A stretch of 64,000 nt of DNA from Cardiobacterium hominis (GTDB lineage: Bacteria; Pseudomonadota; Gammaproteobacteria; Cardiobacteriales; Cardiobacteriaceae): assembly GCF_900637305.1 (NCBI RefSeq), contig NZ_LR134365.1:799501-863500 (forward strand). Reading direction: 5' to 3'. The position numbers were made by a program, and so were the translations under genes. Within the stretch, counting starts at the first letter, position 1, and each line of letters starts with the position of its first letter. This document shows positions 8,963 to 17,097 of the stretch, piece after piece. Under the pieces are notes generated by a model that saw only the letters and a list, made by a program, of their open reading frames with translations, ran no database searches and was not told the DNA's origin.

Positions 8963-9987
8963 TCCTTATGCTGCGAGGCTTTAAGTGGGGTTAAAGGCTT
9001 TGAACACAAAAAATGCTTTTTCTGCGGCTCAAAGCAAGTCAAAAAAGATGGCAGGCGAAATGGCAAGCAACGATATAAATGCAAGGCTTGCGGCAAACGT
9101 TTTGACGGCGGCAAGCGCCTTCAAAACGACGAGCTTTGGACAGCTTATAGCGCAGGCAAACAAACGGCCGCGCAGCTTGCCAAGCAGTATGGATGCAGCA
9201 GCAAAACCATCTATCGCCGCCTTCGCAGGGTGCAAATCAGGGAGCGCTACCCGCTGCCCGAAAAAGCCAACATCATCATGGATACCACCTATTTTGGCCG
9301 CGATTTTGGCGTGCTGGTGCTGATGGACAGCATCAGCCAGCAGGCTCTGTCCGTCAATGAAGTCAAATACGAAACCAACGCACTCTATGCCGCGGCGCTG
9401 AACGAGCTTCGGGAAAAAAGCGTTGTAATACAGAACATTGTTTGCGACGGGCGAAAGGGATTACTACAGATGTTTTCCGGGATTCCCGCGCAACTGTGCC
9501 AGTTTCATCAGGCAAAACTGTCAGCCGTTACCTGACGCACAACCCGAAAACGGCAGCAGGCAAGGCGCTGTGGCAACTGACGCTCACCCTGAAAGACAGC
9601 GGCAAGACAGCGTTTCAAGGCGCGCTGCAGGCGTGGTTTAGGCAGCATGAAGAGTTCCTTAACGAACGAACAATCAACGAGGAAACCGGCAGCAGTTCGC
9701 ACTACACGCACAAGACGCTGAGAAGCGCGTATTTGAGCCTGAAACGGAACCTGGACTACCTGTTTACCTTCGAGGAGCACCTTGAGTTGGGCATGTGCAA
9801 CACCACCAATTTGCTGGATGGGCGCTTTGCCGACTTAAAGCGCAAATTGGGGTGTCATCACGGGATGAAAAGAGAGAATAAAGTCAAGTTTATAAAGGGT
9901 TATTTCGCCATTTCTGACGATGATGGCTCCTTTTTTGTCCTATACGCCGCTGGTGGAGTACTGTACATGATGAATATTATTTATTAA
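8963..9987 (+). pseudogene. frameshifted transposase (IS256 family, variant Zn-binding type)
   Basis: The first frame reads CFFCGSK...YKCKACGKRFDGGKR (a CxxC...CxxC zinc ribbon), a helix-turn-helix (TAAQLAKQYGCSSKTIYRRL), the DDE start IIMDTTYFGRDFGVLVLMD, then VCDGRKGLLQMFSG and CQFHQAK, and hits a stop at 9533-9535. The +1 frame resumes with TVSRYLTHNPKTAAGKALW and goes on to FLNERTINEETG, YTHKTLRSAY and NTTNLLDGRFADLKRKLG. One base has been lost near 9515-9525. No ATG, GTG or TTG exists in frame before the zinc ribbon, so the start is also damaged. The stop lies outside the right inverted repeat. The family is well recognised from the DDE and NTTN-LDG blocks. The copy is inactive unless frameshifting rescues it. 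Confidence 0.8.
9924..9948 (-). repeat. right terminal inverted repeat of the IS
   Basis: TGGCTCCTTTTTTGTCCTATACGCC. Its reverse complement matches the left end at 8936. Confidence 0.8.
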
Positions 9988-10011
9988 ATAATGCTTGAGG
10001 TGCGTATTGTT

Positions 10012-10530
10012 ATGAAATCAAAGCTTAAAAAATACAGACTCCTTGCTAGGCTGACGCAAACTGAAGTTGCTGAAGCGGTCGGTGTTAGCCAGCCAACCTA
10101 TCAACGCTGGGAAAGCGGGACAAACAGCGTTCCCAAAACCAAAGCGGCCAAACTAGCCAAAATATTGGGTATCACTCAGCGACAAGTAGAGGGGCAGCCG
10201 GAGCCGTTTGACTTGCTCAATGTTGATGCCAGCGTTTCCGATGAACGCAAATATTTTGGTGAAGTTTCCATCCATTTTGCCAGCGGCTCCCCTCCGCTGC
10301 TATTAACGATAACGCAAGCTGAGCGCTTAAATCTTTATGCCGCGCTACAAGGAGAAGCATCGTTTATTCGGATTGAATCACTGGATAACCGTATTGTCTC
10401 TGTACGCCGTAAAGCCATTGCAGATGTATTTTTTTCTGAGGAAGCCTATGATGATTATGGCCCCGAAGAAGATTATGGCTCACAACATCTCGGCATTTTT
10501 CCTGATGAAAAATTCTGGCAAATCATCTAG
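10012..10530 (+). CDS. XRE-family helix-turn-helix regulator, N-terminal part before an amber stop
   Basis: A 172-residue product with an N-terminal Cro/CI helix-turn-helix: KKYRLLARLTQTEVAEAVGV, then SQPTYQRWESGTNSVPKTKA, then KLAKILGITQ. The rest matches no family I can name but is acidic near the end (DDYGPEEDYGS). The ATG at 10012 is chosen because GAGGTG lies at good spacing, although the frame is open from 9991. The frame ends at a TAG (10528-10530) and then continues open in the same frame for another 440 bases with similar acidic composition. This looks like one gene of about 320 codons broken by a nonsense mutation. It lies just outside the IS. Confidence 0.75.
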   Translation: MKSKLKKYRLLARLTQTEVAEAVGVSQPTYQRWESGTNSVPKTKAAKLAKILGITQRQVEGQPEPFDLLNVDASVSDERKYFGEVSIHFASGSPPLLLTITQAERLNLYAALQGEASFIRIESLDNRIVSVRRKAIADVFFSEEAYDDYGPEEDYGSQHLGIFPDEKFWQII

Positions 10531-10971
10531 CAGTTGGAGGAACCGGAATTCCTCGATGGTGAGTTTGATAAAAACGAAATCAATGAAGCTATGAAAAAAC
10601 TGTTATTTGACGACAGCGAACTTGATGAACTAATTGCAAACGGTAGTATCAAACCGGAAGAACGTAGTGCGGTGAAAAAAGCAGCGGAAGAAACCGCAGA
10701 ATTGTATCTCGCAAGGGCACGAGATATTACGTGGCAAATTCCCGGCTTGCGTAGTCGTTGTATTTCGGTTTATGAAAGCAGAGATTTATATGAAGCCTTT
10801 TATGATTTGCAATGGAGTGGCGAACAAGAGATGGTGCGCTTGGCGTCTGAAGAATATTATTATGAAATTTTTTTGAATACATCGGCGATAGATTATATTG
10901 CCGCTCCGGCACACAAATTCCACGAAGGAGAATTGCAAAGTGCCGCCGAAGAAATGGGTGAAGAAGAATAA
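10531..10971 (+). pseudogene. 3' part of the amber-interrupted HTH gene
   Basis: The frame continues directly after the TAG at 10528 without any shift (QLEEPEFLDGEFDKNEINEA...) and runs to a TAA at 10969-10971. The content is helical and very acidic, ending in AAEEMGEEE. A TTG at 10534 could in principle restart translation, but no ribosome-binding site precedes it. The simplest reading is that CAG or GAG mutated to TAG in one original gene. The alternative is amber readthrough or an encoded pair. I do not recognise the domain. Confidence 0.65.
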
Positions 10972-11005
10972 CGAGCTGCAAAACCAAAAAATATGCGGTG
11001 AATTG

Positions 11006-11619
11006 TTAAATTAAGTGTAAGGCTTCTTCAAAATGCACCTCATAAAGCGTTTTTCACTGTAAGCACTAAAGCGGACGGTTGTTCAATGTCTACACAGCTT
11101 TCTCGATGTATTCATCATTCGGGCAATATTTCCGCAGCAGGCCGTCGGTGTTTTCGTTCGCTCCGCGCGCCACGGTTGGTGCGGTGGCGGAAAGTAAATT
11201 TTTACTACCCAAGACTTCTGCCACCACCGCGTGCTGCGCGAGCTTTTTGTCCGGTCCGGCGTAATGGCGTGCCGCACCTGATTTTCCAGCAGTTTACCCA
11301 TCGCCGTATTCATTCCGTCCGCCGTCATTCCACCCACTCGCGGGCAAAGGCAGGTAACAGTTTTTCCCGCTCGGTCAGCGTCATCACTACCGCTCCGCCG
11401 GTAGTCTCGACGACGTTGTCAGCCTCCCAGTCGCTCAGCAGTTCCCTCGCTTCTGCGACTGCCGGGCGCTCTGATCGTGTTCTCTCGCAAAGTCGCCGCG
11501 TGCAGGAGCGCCCTTGTACAGGCACTTTTTGCCGGGGTGGCGTAGTTGATGGCATACGGACTACCTTTGTGGCGAAGGCGGTATTGAAGCCTGCTCCGGC
11601 GCCAATGTCGCGGTAAAAA
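11006..11619 (-). pseudogene. degraded IS30-family transposase remnant
   Basis: On the minus strand, in shifting frames, one reads SERPAVAEARELLSDWEADN then VVETTGGAVVMTLTERE (the GDWE block of IS30). Later pieces are KLAQHAVVAEVLGSK and, in the next frame, NENTDGLLRKYCPNDEY, and finally TLNNRPL and TLYEVHFEEALHLI with a stop at 11006. Order and motifs are those of the IS30 catalytic domain and C-terminus, with at least four frameshifts and an internal deletion. The N-terminal DNA-binding part is absent, and the remnant is bounded by the MITE at 11620. Confidence 0.75.
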
Positions 11620-11711
11620 GGCGTATGGGACAAAAAAGAGCTAAGAATCGCTGTAAGCCTTGCAGCACAAGGCTTACAGCGTTTTTATGCCTTCATTTTG
11701 TCCTATGCGCC
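11620..11711 (+). mobile_element. 92-bp MITE sharing the ends of the nearby IS
   Basis: It starts GGCGTATGGGACAAAAAAG and ends TTTTGTCCTATGCGCC, the same termini as the IS at 8936-9948. Its first 40 bases (to ...GAATCGCTGTAA) also match the IS left end. The middle is a perfect 14-bp stem (CGCTGTAAGCCTTG, loop CAGCA, CAAGGCTTACAGCG) followed by TTTTTA, so it carries a built-in terminator on the plus strand. There is no coding capacity. It was presumably mobilised in trans by this IS family. No clear target duplication was found. Confidence 0.75.
11645..11682 (+). terminator. intrinsic terminator within the MITE
   Basis: A stem of 14 perfect base pairs (CGCTGTAAGCCTTG / CAAGGCTTACAGCG) with a 5-base loop and a T5 tail. 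It would stop plus-strand transcripts wherever the MITE lands. Confidence 0.65.
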
Positions 11712-11722
11712 GGTATTGCAAC

Positions 11723-11751
11723 AAAAAAGCCGGATTTGCATCCGGCTTTTT
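11723..11751 (-). terminator. terminator of the nlpE-like gene (bidirectional)
   Basis: AAAAAGCCGGAT, loop TTGC, ATCCGGCTTTTT: a 12-bp stem with A/T tails on both sides. It lies 12 bp beyond the stop of the minus-strand lipoprotein gene. Confidence 0.85.
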
Positions 11752-11763
11752 GTTGTCTGTCGT

Positions 11764-12210
11764 TTATTGGCGCTTGAGGCGGTAGTTGTCGTCTGGCAGT
11801 TTGCGCTCACCTTTGCTGCCATCCGGCAGGCGGACTTCCAGGAAACTGTCGCCAACCATGAAAGTGAGGTTGCTGGCGTTGTTGTCCAGTTGCAGGTGTT
11901 TCTTGTCGGTAGTGTAGCGGTAGAGGCCGCTGGCGGTGTGGTCTTCCGGTTTTTTGCCGAGTTTGGTGGACTGGATGGTGTAGTTGCCGGCGCCGTCCAG
12001 GGTCAGGCTGGTTTGCAGGCCATCGCAGTCGGCGCAGGGCAGTACGCCGTTGTAGGTGCCTTTGAACGGGTCAGTTGCGGCAGCGGCAGGCGGCGGGCTG
12101 GTTTGGCTGTTGGCAGGTGCGGTGGTTGCCGTGGGGGTACTGCCGCCACCCAAGCAGCCTGTGAGCAGGAAGGCAACGAGCAGTCCGGCGGGTTTGAGGG
12201 TTTTCGTCAT
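11764..12210 (-). CDS. NlpE-like outer-membrane lipoprotein
   Basis: A 148-residue lipoprotein. The signal peptide ends in the lipobox LLTGC with Cys19 as the lipidated residue, followed by a Thr/Pro/Ala-rich linker (about 20-45). A single NlpE N-terminal-type domain follows, marked by GTYNGVLPCADCDGLQTSLTL, whose CxxC is the family hallmark. In E. coli NlpE this domain takes part in surface and copper stress signalling to Cpx. Here only the N-terminal domain is present, as in many short NlpE relatives. It is on the opposite strand to the IS debris, followed by its own terminator, and sits upstream of waaA on the same strand with about 90 bp between. Confidence 0.82.
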   Translation of the reverse strand: MTKTLKPAGLLVAFLLTGCLGGGSTPTATTAPANSQTSPPPAAAATDPFKGTYNGVLPCADCDGLQTSLTLDGAGNYTIQSTKLGKKPEDHTASGLYRYTTDKKHLQLDNNASNLTFMVGDSFLEVRLPDGSKGERKLPDDNYRLKRQ

Positions 12211-12304
12211 TGAAAGGGCTCCTTTTGTATGGATAGGGGTTTGCCGGCGCGTAATGTACCCCGCTGGTCTGCTTTGGGCAATGTTTGCCGTTGTTGCGTT
12301 TCGT

Positions 12305-13552
12305 TCATTTTATATGGTCTTCGAGATGGCGCAGGTGGGCGGCAACAATGTTTTCGTAGCCGCTCATGCAGGCGCGGATGGCAGCGCTGTGCGGGGCGGC
12401 ATGCAGGGCGAGCAGGGCGGCGGCAAGGGTTTCGGGGCGGTTGTCGGCGAGTTCGCGCGCGAAGGGTTCGCGCACGAGGCGGTCGCGGATGTGCTGGAAG
12501 TTGTACATGCTGGCACCAAAGGTGACAGGAATGCCCGCGTGCAGCGCTTCGAGCGGGTTGTGGCCGCCGCGCGCGATGAGGCTGCCGCCGATGAAGGCAA
12601 GGTCGCTGATGCGGTAGTAGTGGGCGAGTTCGCCGAGGGTGTCGAGGATGAGGATGTCGCGGTCGCCGCTGGCGGTTTCGCCCCGACTGCGCAGACGCGG
12701 GGTGTAACCGGCGTCGCGCACCAGCTTGGCAACGCTGTCGCGGCGTTCGGGGTGGCGTGGCGCGAGGATGAGGCGTGCGTGCGGCAGGGTTTGTTGGAGA
12801 ATGCGGTGTGCGGCGATGGCGCTTTCGTCTTCGCCGGGGTGGGTGCTGGCGGCAATCCAGGTGTCAGGTTGGCGTGCGGCAGCAATGTCTGGCGGCAGCG
12901 GGGTTTCCGGCGGGGTTTGGTATTTGAGGTTGGGGGTGATGCTGATGTTTGCGGCGGGTACGCCCAGTTTGCGGAAACGGCGGGCGTCGTTACGGGTTTG
13001 CGCGTTTATTTGTAGATGGGCGAGCGGTTCGCGCAGCAGGTGGCGGGCGTAGCGATGGTAGCCGCGCAGGGATTTGGCCGAGAGGCGGGCGTTGGTGAGG
13101 ATGACCGGCACGCCAGCGCGGGCAGCAAGGCGGATGAGGTTCGGCCAGATTTCGGTTTCCATGAGGATGAGTGCGCGCGGCCGGATGTGTGCGAGGATGC
13201 GGCGGCAATTGGCAATGGTGTCGTAGGGCAGGTAGCTGTAGGTGATGCGCTGCGGGTGGCGCGCCTGGTATTGGGCAATTTGTGCGCGACCGGTCGGGGT
13301 GGTACAGGTGAGCCAGAGGTTAAGGTCGGGGTGTTGGGCGAGGAGGCTGTCAAGCAGCGGGCGGATGGCGAGAAATTCGCCGACGCTGACGGCGTGTACC
13401 CAGAGGCCGTTTGGCAGGGCAGGGGGGAGGCAACGGGCAAAACGTTCACTGATATGGCGGCAGTAATCACGATTTTTGCGTGATTTGCAGAGGAGGCGGA
13501 GCAGGGCGAAGGGAGCGAGGAGGTGCAGCAGCAGGTTGTAGAGGATGTTCAT
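12305..13552 (-). CDS. waaA: 3-deoxy-D-manno-octulosonic acid transferase WaaA
   Basis: A 415-residue inner-membrane-anchored glycosyltransferase (GT30) that adds Kdo from CMP-Kdo to lipid IVA, the first step of LPS inner-core assembly. An N-terminal hydrophobic anchor (NILYNLLLHLLAPFALLRLL) is followed by the acceptor domain with VHAVSVGEF and METEIWPN. The C-terminal nucleotide-sugar domain carries AASTHPGEDE, LAPRHPER, and FIGGSL...GGHNPLEALHAGIPV. Length is near the E. coli value (425). It is divergent from apaH with a 43-bp gap that must hold both promoters. I see no second waaA domain, so one or two Kdo additions cannot be decided. Confidence 0.93.
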   Translation of the reverse strand: MNILYNLLLHLLAPFALLRLLCKSRKNRDYCRHISERFARCLPPALPNGLWVHAVSVGEFLAIRPLLDSLLAQHPDLNLWLTCTTPTGRAQIAQYQARHPQRITYSYLPYDTIANCRRILAHIRPRALILMETEIWPNLIRLAARAGVPVILTNARLSAKSLRGYHRYARHLLREPLAHLQINAQTRNDARRFRKLGVPAANISITPNLKYQTPPETPLPPDIAAARQPDTWIAASTHPGEDESAIAAHRILQQTLPHARLILAPRHPERRDSVAKLVRDAGYTPRLRSRGETASGDRDILILDTLGELAHYYRISDLAFIGGSLIARGGHNPLEALHAGIPVTFGASMYNFQHIRDRLVREPFARELADNRPETLAAALLALHAAPHSAAIRACMSGYENIVAAHLRHLEDHIK

Positions 13553-13595
13553 GTAAAATACCGGTTTTTACGCGGCATTATAGCGAAGGACGGTT

Positions 13596-14390
13596 ATGGC
13601 GATTCTGGCGATTGGTGATGTGCACGGGCACTACGAGGCGCTGTTGCGCTTGTTAGACAAGGCGGGTTATGGCGATGGCGATGAGCTGTGGTTTGTCGGC
13701 GATTTGGTCAATCGCGGCCCGGATTCGGCGGGAGTACTGCGCTTTGTGCATGGCCTCGCGCGCAAGCGGGTGGTACTCGGTAATCATGATTTTTCGATTC
13801 TGGTGCAGGCGCAGCGCTTTCCGGGGAACAAGTTGCAAGCGTCCACGCTGGAAGTGTTGCAAGCGGATGACGGCGAGGAATTGATTGACGGACTGCGAAA
13901 ATTTCCGCTGCTATATGCCGATACACGCTTGCAGACGGTGATGTCGCATGCAGGGCTGTTCCCGCAGTGGTCGCTGGAACAAGGGCAGGCAGCAAGCGCT
14001 GCGGTATCGGCGCAGTTGCGCGGCAGCGGCTACCGCGATTTCCTGCGCGAGATTTTTGGCAATCTGCCAAACCAGTGGTCGTCAGAGTTGCGCGGCATGG
14101 ATTATTGGCGCTTCGCCGTCAATGCGTTTTGCCGGATGCGCTACCTTAATGAAGACGGCAGCCTGAATCTGGAGGCGAAGGACAAACCAAAGAAAACAAA
14201 AGGATTGCAGCCGTGGTTCAGTGTTGCACAAACCTGCGGTTGGCGGCAACTGTTCGGACATTGGGCGAGCTTGGGGCTGCGTACGGAAGGGAATATCGTC
14301 TGCCTGGATGGCGGTTATGCCTGGGGCGGACAGCTGGCTGCGTATGATGTGGAAAATCGCCGTCTTGCTGCGACGCTTTCTGCGAAATAA
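13596..14390 (+). CDS. apaH: bis(5'-nucleosyl)-tetraphosphatase, symmetrical (ApaH)
   Basis: A 264-residue metallophosphoesterase that splits Ap4A into two ADP and can remove Np4 caps from RNA. Motifs run in order: AIGDVHGHY (metal ligands Asp and His), FVGDLVNRGPDS, VVLGNHDFS, MSHAGLFPQW, and FGHWASLG near the C-terminus. These give the calcineurin-like dinuclear site, and the length fits ApaH rather than the shorter protein phosphatases. It stands alone, not in the E. coli ksgA-apaG-apaH order. A second phosphoesterase with different C-terminal architecture is encoded at 47588. Confidence 0.93.
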   Translation: MAILAIGDVHGHYEALLRLLDKAGYGDGDELWFVGDLVNRGPDSAGVLRFVHGLARKRVVLGNHDFSILVQAQRFPGNKLQASTLEVLQADDGEELIDGLRKFPLLYADTRLQTVMSHAGLFPQWSLEQGQAASAAVSAQLRGSGYRDFLREIFGNLPNQWSSELRGMDYWRFAVNAFCRMRYLNEDGSLNLEAKDKPKKTKGLQPWFSVAQTCGWRQLFGHWASLGLRTEGNIVCLDGGYAWGGQLAAYDVENRRLAATLSAK

Positions 14391-14445
14391 ACCGTTTGCA
14401 ATCTAAAGAGTTAAAAAACTTCAGGGCGGAAAAATCAAGTAGCGC

Positions 14446-14473
14446 TTGACGTCGCAAGCGCGCTGTATATAAT
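14446..14473 (+). promoter_or_regulatory. sigma-70 promoter of the tRNA-tuf operon
   Basis: TTGACG, 16 bp, TATAAT, followed by a GC-rich discriminator (GCGCGCC) before the start region about 14480. A GC-rich discriminator is the hallmark of stringently controlled stable-RNA promoters. It lies immediately upstream of tRNA-Tyr. Confidence 0.85.
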
Positions 14474-14489
14474 GCGCGCCTACTTTCCC

Positions 14490-14574
14490 GGAGGGGTTCC
14501 CGAGCGGTCAAAGGGAGCAGACTGTAAATCTGCCGGCTCAGCCTTCGTAGGTTCGAATCCTACCCCCTCCACCA
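14490..14574 (+). tRNA. tyrU: tRNA-Tyr (GTA)
   Basis: An 85-nt class II tRNA with a long variable arm, anticodon GTA in the loop CTGTAAA, T-loop GTTCGAATC and encoded CCA. The acceptor stem GGAGGGG pairs with CCCCTCC. First gene of the Tyr-Gly-Thr-tuf unit, equivalent to E. coli tyrU-glyT-thrT-tufB. Confidence 0.96.
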
Positions 14575-14582
14575 TTCAACTT

Positions 14583-14656
<74 letters not shown>

Positions 14657-14667
14657 GCACCTAAAAA

Positions 14668-14743
<76 letters not shown>

Positions 14744-14793
14744 TCTTTTTTGTTTCCTATTCTTCTTCATAATTTTATTTTGGGCGGATTGAG

Positions 14794-15984
14794 ATGTCTA
14801 AAGAGAAATTTTCCCGAACCAAACCGCACGTAAACGTTGGTACTATCGGCCACGTTGACCACGGTAAGACTACCCTGACAGCTGCGCTGACCAAAGTAGG
14901 TGCAGAACGTTTTGGCGGAACCTTCAAGGCTTACGACCAAATTGACGGTGCGCCGGAAGAGCGTGCGCGTGGTATCACCATCTCAACCGCACACGTTGAA
15001 TACGAATCCCCGAACCGTCACTACGCACACGTAGACTGCCCGGGACACGCCGATTACGTCAAGAACATGATCACCGGTGCGGCACAAATGGATGGCGCAA
15101 TCCTTGTTTGCTCTGCAGCGGATGGTCCGATGCCGCAAACCCGTGAACACATCCTGCTCTCCCGTCAAGTAGGCGTGCCGTATATCGTTGTTTACCTGAA
15201 CAAGGCAGACATGGTTGACGACGCCGAACTGCTTGAGCTGGTTGAAATGGAAGTTCGTGATCTGCTGAGCGAATATGACTTCCCGGGTGACGATACCCCG
15301 ATCATTATCGGTTCTGCCCTGAAGGCACTTGAAGGCGACCAGTCAGACATCGGTGTGCCGTCTATTGTCAAACTCGTTGATGCGTTGGACAGCTACATTC
15401 CGGAGCCGCAACGTGATATTGACAAACCGTTCCTGATGCCGATTGAAGACGTCTTCTCTATCTCTGGTCGTGGTACCGTAGTAACCGGTCGTATCGAGCG
15501 CGGTGTTATCAAAGTCGGCGAAGAAATCGAAATCGTCGGAATCCGTCCGACGGCGAAAACCACCTGTACCGGTGTAGAAATGTTCCGCAAACTGCTGGAC
15601 CAAGGTGAGGCAGGTGATAACGTTGGCGTACTGTTGCGCGGTACCAAGCGTGAAGAAGTTGAGCGTGGCCAAGTATTGGCCAAGCCGGGTACTATCACGC
15701 CGCACACCAAATTTGAAGCGGAAGTGTACATTCTGTCCAAAGACGAAGGTGGACGACACACCCCGTTTTTCAAAGGCTATCGTCCGCAATTCTACTTCCG
15801 TACCACCGACGTAACCGGCGAATGCATTCTGCCGGAAGGCGTAGAAATGGTCATGCCGGGTGACAACGTGAAGATGAACGTTCACCTGATTTCGCCGATT
15901 GCTATGGACGAAGGGCTGCGCTTTGCGATTCGCGAAGGTGGTCGTACAGTAGGTGCTGGCGTCGTCGCTAAAATTATCGAGTAA
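14794..15984 (+). CDS. tufB: elongation factor Tu, first copy
   Basis: A 396-residue GTPase that delivers aminoacyl-tRNA to the ribosomal A site. G-box motifs are G19HVDHGKT26 (P-loop), RGITIS (switch I), DCPGHADY (switch II), NKAD and GSALKAL, followed by the two beta-barrel domains. It follows the tRNA trio as tufB does in E. coli. The second copy at 31038 encodes an identical protein except for one Val/Ile difference (SIVKLVDAL here, SIIKLVDAL there), and the nucleotide sequences are nearly identical. It ends at a terminator hairpin whose loop holds the -10 of the next promoter. Confidence 0.97.
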   Translation: MSKEKFSRTKPHVNVGTIGHVDHGKTTLTAALTKVGAERFGGTFKAYDQIDGAPEERARGITISTAHVEYESPNRHYAHVDCPGHADYVKNMITGAAQMDGAILVCSAADGPMPQTREHILLSRQVGVPYIVVYLNKADMVDDAELLELVEMEVRDLLSEYDFPGDDTPIIIGSALKALEGDQSDIGVPSIVKLVDALDSYIPEPQRDIDKPFLMPIEDVFSISGRGTVVTGRIERGVIKVGEEIEIVGIRPTAKTTCTGVEMFRKLLDQGEAGDNVGVLLRGTKREEVERGQVLAKPGTITPHTKFEAEVYILSKDEGGRHTPFFKGYRPQFYFRTTDVTGECILPEGVEMVMPGDNVKMNVHLISPIAMDEGLRFAIREGGRTVGAGVVAKIIE

Positions 15985-15990
15985 TAAAAC

Positions 15991-16018
15991 TTGAAAATGC
16001 AGAGGGCGGTGATATAAT
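15991..16018 (+). promoter_or_regulatory. sigma-70 promoter for trpT-secE-nusG
   Basis: TTGAAA, 16 bp, TATAAT. The -10 hexamer lies inside the loop of the tuf terminator stem and the spacer contains the 5' arm. Transcription would begin near 16025, giving a leader that runs into tRNA-Trp. Confidence 0.7.
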
Positions 16019-16032
16019 CCCCGCCCTCTTTT
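16001..16032 (+). terminator. tuf terminator overlapping a promoter
   Basis: AGAGGGCGG, 11-base loop TGATATAATCC, CCGCCCTCT, then TTT: a 9-bp perfect GC-rich stem with a short T tail. Confidence 0.75.
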
Positions 16033-16045
16033 CAACAGAAAGTAC

Positions 16046-16121
16046 AGGCGAGTAGCTCAATTGGCAGAGTTGCGGTTTCCAAAACCGTCGGTTGGGGGTT
16101 CGAGTCCCTCCTCGCCTGCCA
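16046..16121 (+). tRNA. trpT: tRNA-Trp (CCA)
   Basis: A 76-nt tRNA. The anticodon loop TTCCAAA gives CCA, the acceptor AGGCGAG pairs with CTCGCCT, the T-arm is GGGGGTTCGAGTCCCTC, and CCA is encoded. It lies directly upstream of secE, as in many gammaproteobacteria. Confidence 0.96.
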
Positions 16122-16138
16122 GATTCCAGAGGGACGTG

Positions 16139-16516
16139 ATGCAACAAAGCACGGCAGAACAGCAGAAGAAATCGACAGATCCCTTGTTTACGGCGTTGGC
16201 CGTAATTTTGTTTTTGGGCGGTTTTTATCTGGCAGGTTCAACAACATTTTTAACCGGGGCTTCCGGTTTTGTCCGCTTTGGCGTTGTTGTGGCTTCTCTA
16301 GTTGCGTCTACAGCCGCGCTATGGCCGACCAGCCATCGCACATATATCCTTTCTTTGATGCGTGGCGCAAGAATTGAAATGCGCAAAATGCGCTGGCCGA
16401 CCAAAGATGATGCAGTCAAGACGACAATGGTGGTTTTGCTTTTGGTGGCGATCTTTTCTATTGTGCTAAGTATTTTTGACTGGATACTCACAAGTATTGT
16501 CAAGGCGCTACTCTGA
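16139..16516 (+). CDS. secE: preprotein translocase subunit SecE
   Basis: A 125-residue subunit of the SecYEG channel, clamping SecY at the inner membrane. Three hydrophobic segments are visible: about 18-36 ([18 protein letters not shown]), about 44-62, and the C-terminal one 101-122 ([20 protein letters not shown]). The conserved amphipathic stretch [12 protein letters not shown] precedes the last. The three-helix form is the one found in enterics. A longer frame from 16061 runs through the tRNA and is rejected. The ATG at 16139 gives the right length. The stop overlaps the nusG start (TGATG). Confidence 0.93.
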   Translation: MQQSTAEQQKKSTDPLFTALAVILFLGGFYLAGSTTFLTGASGFVRFGVVVASLVASTAALWPTSHRTYILSLMRGARIEMRKMRWPTKDDAVKTTMVVLLLVAIFSIVLSIFDWILTSIVKALL

Positions 16517-17052
16517 TGTCAAAGCAATGGTATGTATTGCAGACCTATTCCCAATTTGAGGGGCAGGTTAAGCGTGCTTTGATGGAACGCATTGAGCGCG
16601 AAGGATTGCAGGATAGTTTTGGGCAAATTTTGATTCCTTCGGAAGAAGTTGTCGAAATCAAGGATGGCAAGAAGCGCAATTCGCAGCGCAAATTCTTTCC
16701 CAATTATGTGTTGGTTGAAATGGAAATGAATGACACGACCTGGCATGTCGTGCGTAGCATTCCGCGTGTTTCGGGTTTTGTCGGTGGTACTGCTGAGAGT
16801 CCTGCGCCCATTCCTGCACATGAAGTGGAAGCGATTTTGCGTCGCATCGAAGAGGGGATTGAAAAACCACGTCCGAAAACCTTGTTTGAAGTAGGTGAGG
16901 AAGTGCGGATTATTGATGGTCCGTTCGCTGAATTTATGGGTACGGTAGAAGAAGTTATGTATGAAAAAAGCAGGCTGAAAGTTTCCGTACTCATCTTTGG
17001 TCGACCAACCCCGGTGGAGCTTGAGTTCCACCAGGTTGAGAAAGATCTGTAA
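16516..17052 (+). CDS. nusG: transcription termination/antitermination factor NusG
   Basis: A 178-residue factor that binds the RNA polymerase clamp through its N-terminal NGN domain ([20 protein letters not shown]) and Rho or S10 through its C-terminal KOW domain ([24 protein letters not shown]). Length and domain order are as in E. coli (181). The start overlaps the secE stop by one base, so translation is coupled. The usual partner S10 is encoded in the same super-cluster at 32234. Confidence 0.96.
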   Translation: MSKQWYVLQTYSQFEGQVKRALMERIEREGLQDSFGQILIPSEEVVEIKDGKKRNSQRKFFPNYVLVEMEMNDTTWHVVRSIPRVSGFVGGTAESPAPIPAHEVEAILRRIEEGIEKPRPKTLFEVGEEVRIIDGPFAEFMGTVEEVMYEKSRLKVSVLIFGRPTPVELEFHQVEKDL

Positions 17053-17097
17053 AAACAGGGGAGCCGCAAGGCGTTATTACCCATCAGGAGTAAAATC

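Larger units (their letters stand above)
8936..9948 (+). mobile_element. insertion sequence, IS256-type with Zn-binding transposase variant
   Basis: A 1013-bp element bounded by inverted repeats: left GGCGTATAGGACAAAAAAG, right (reverse complement) the same word followed by one extra G. It contains one transposase reading frame, now frameshifted. The flanks do not show a clean 8-9 bp target duplication, so it may be old or recombined. It lies against the IS5 remnant. The same ends recur on the 92-bp element at 11620, which appears to be a non-autonomous derivative. Confidence 0.8.

Noticed and set aside
11079-11616. Forward frames of 61 and 176 codons around 11.1-11.6 kb
   Set aside because: They are antisense to the IS30-like remnant.
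12056-13015. 319-codon forward frame opposite nlpE and waaA
   Set aside because: It spans two clear minus-strand genes and the gap between them; composition is that of an antisense shadow.
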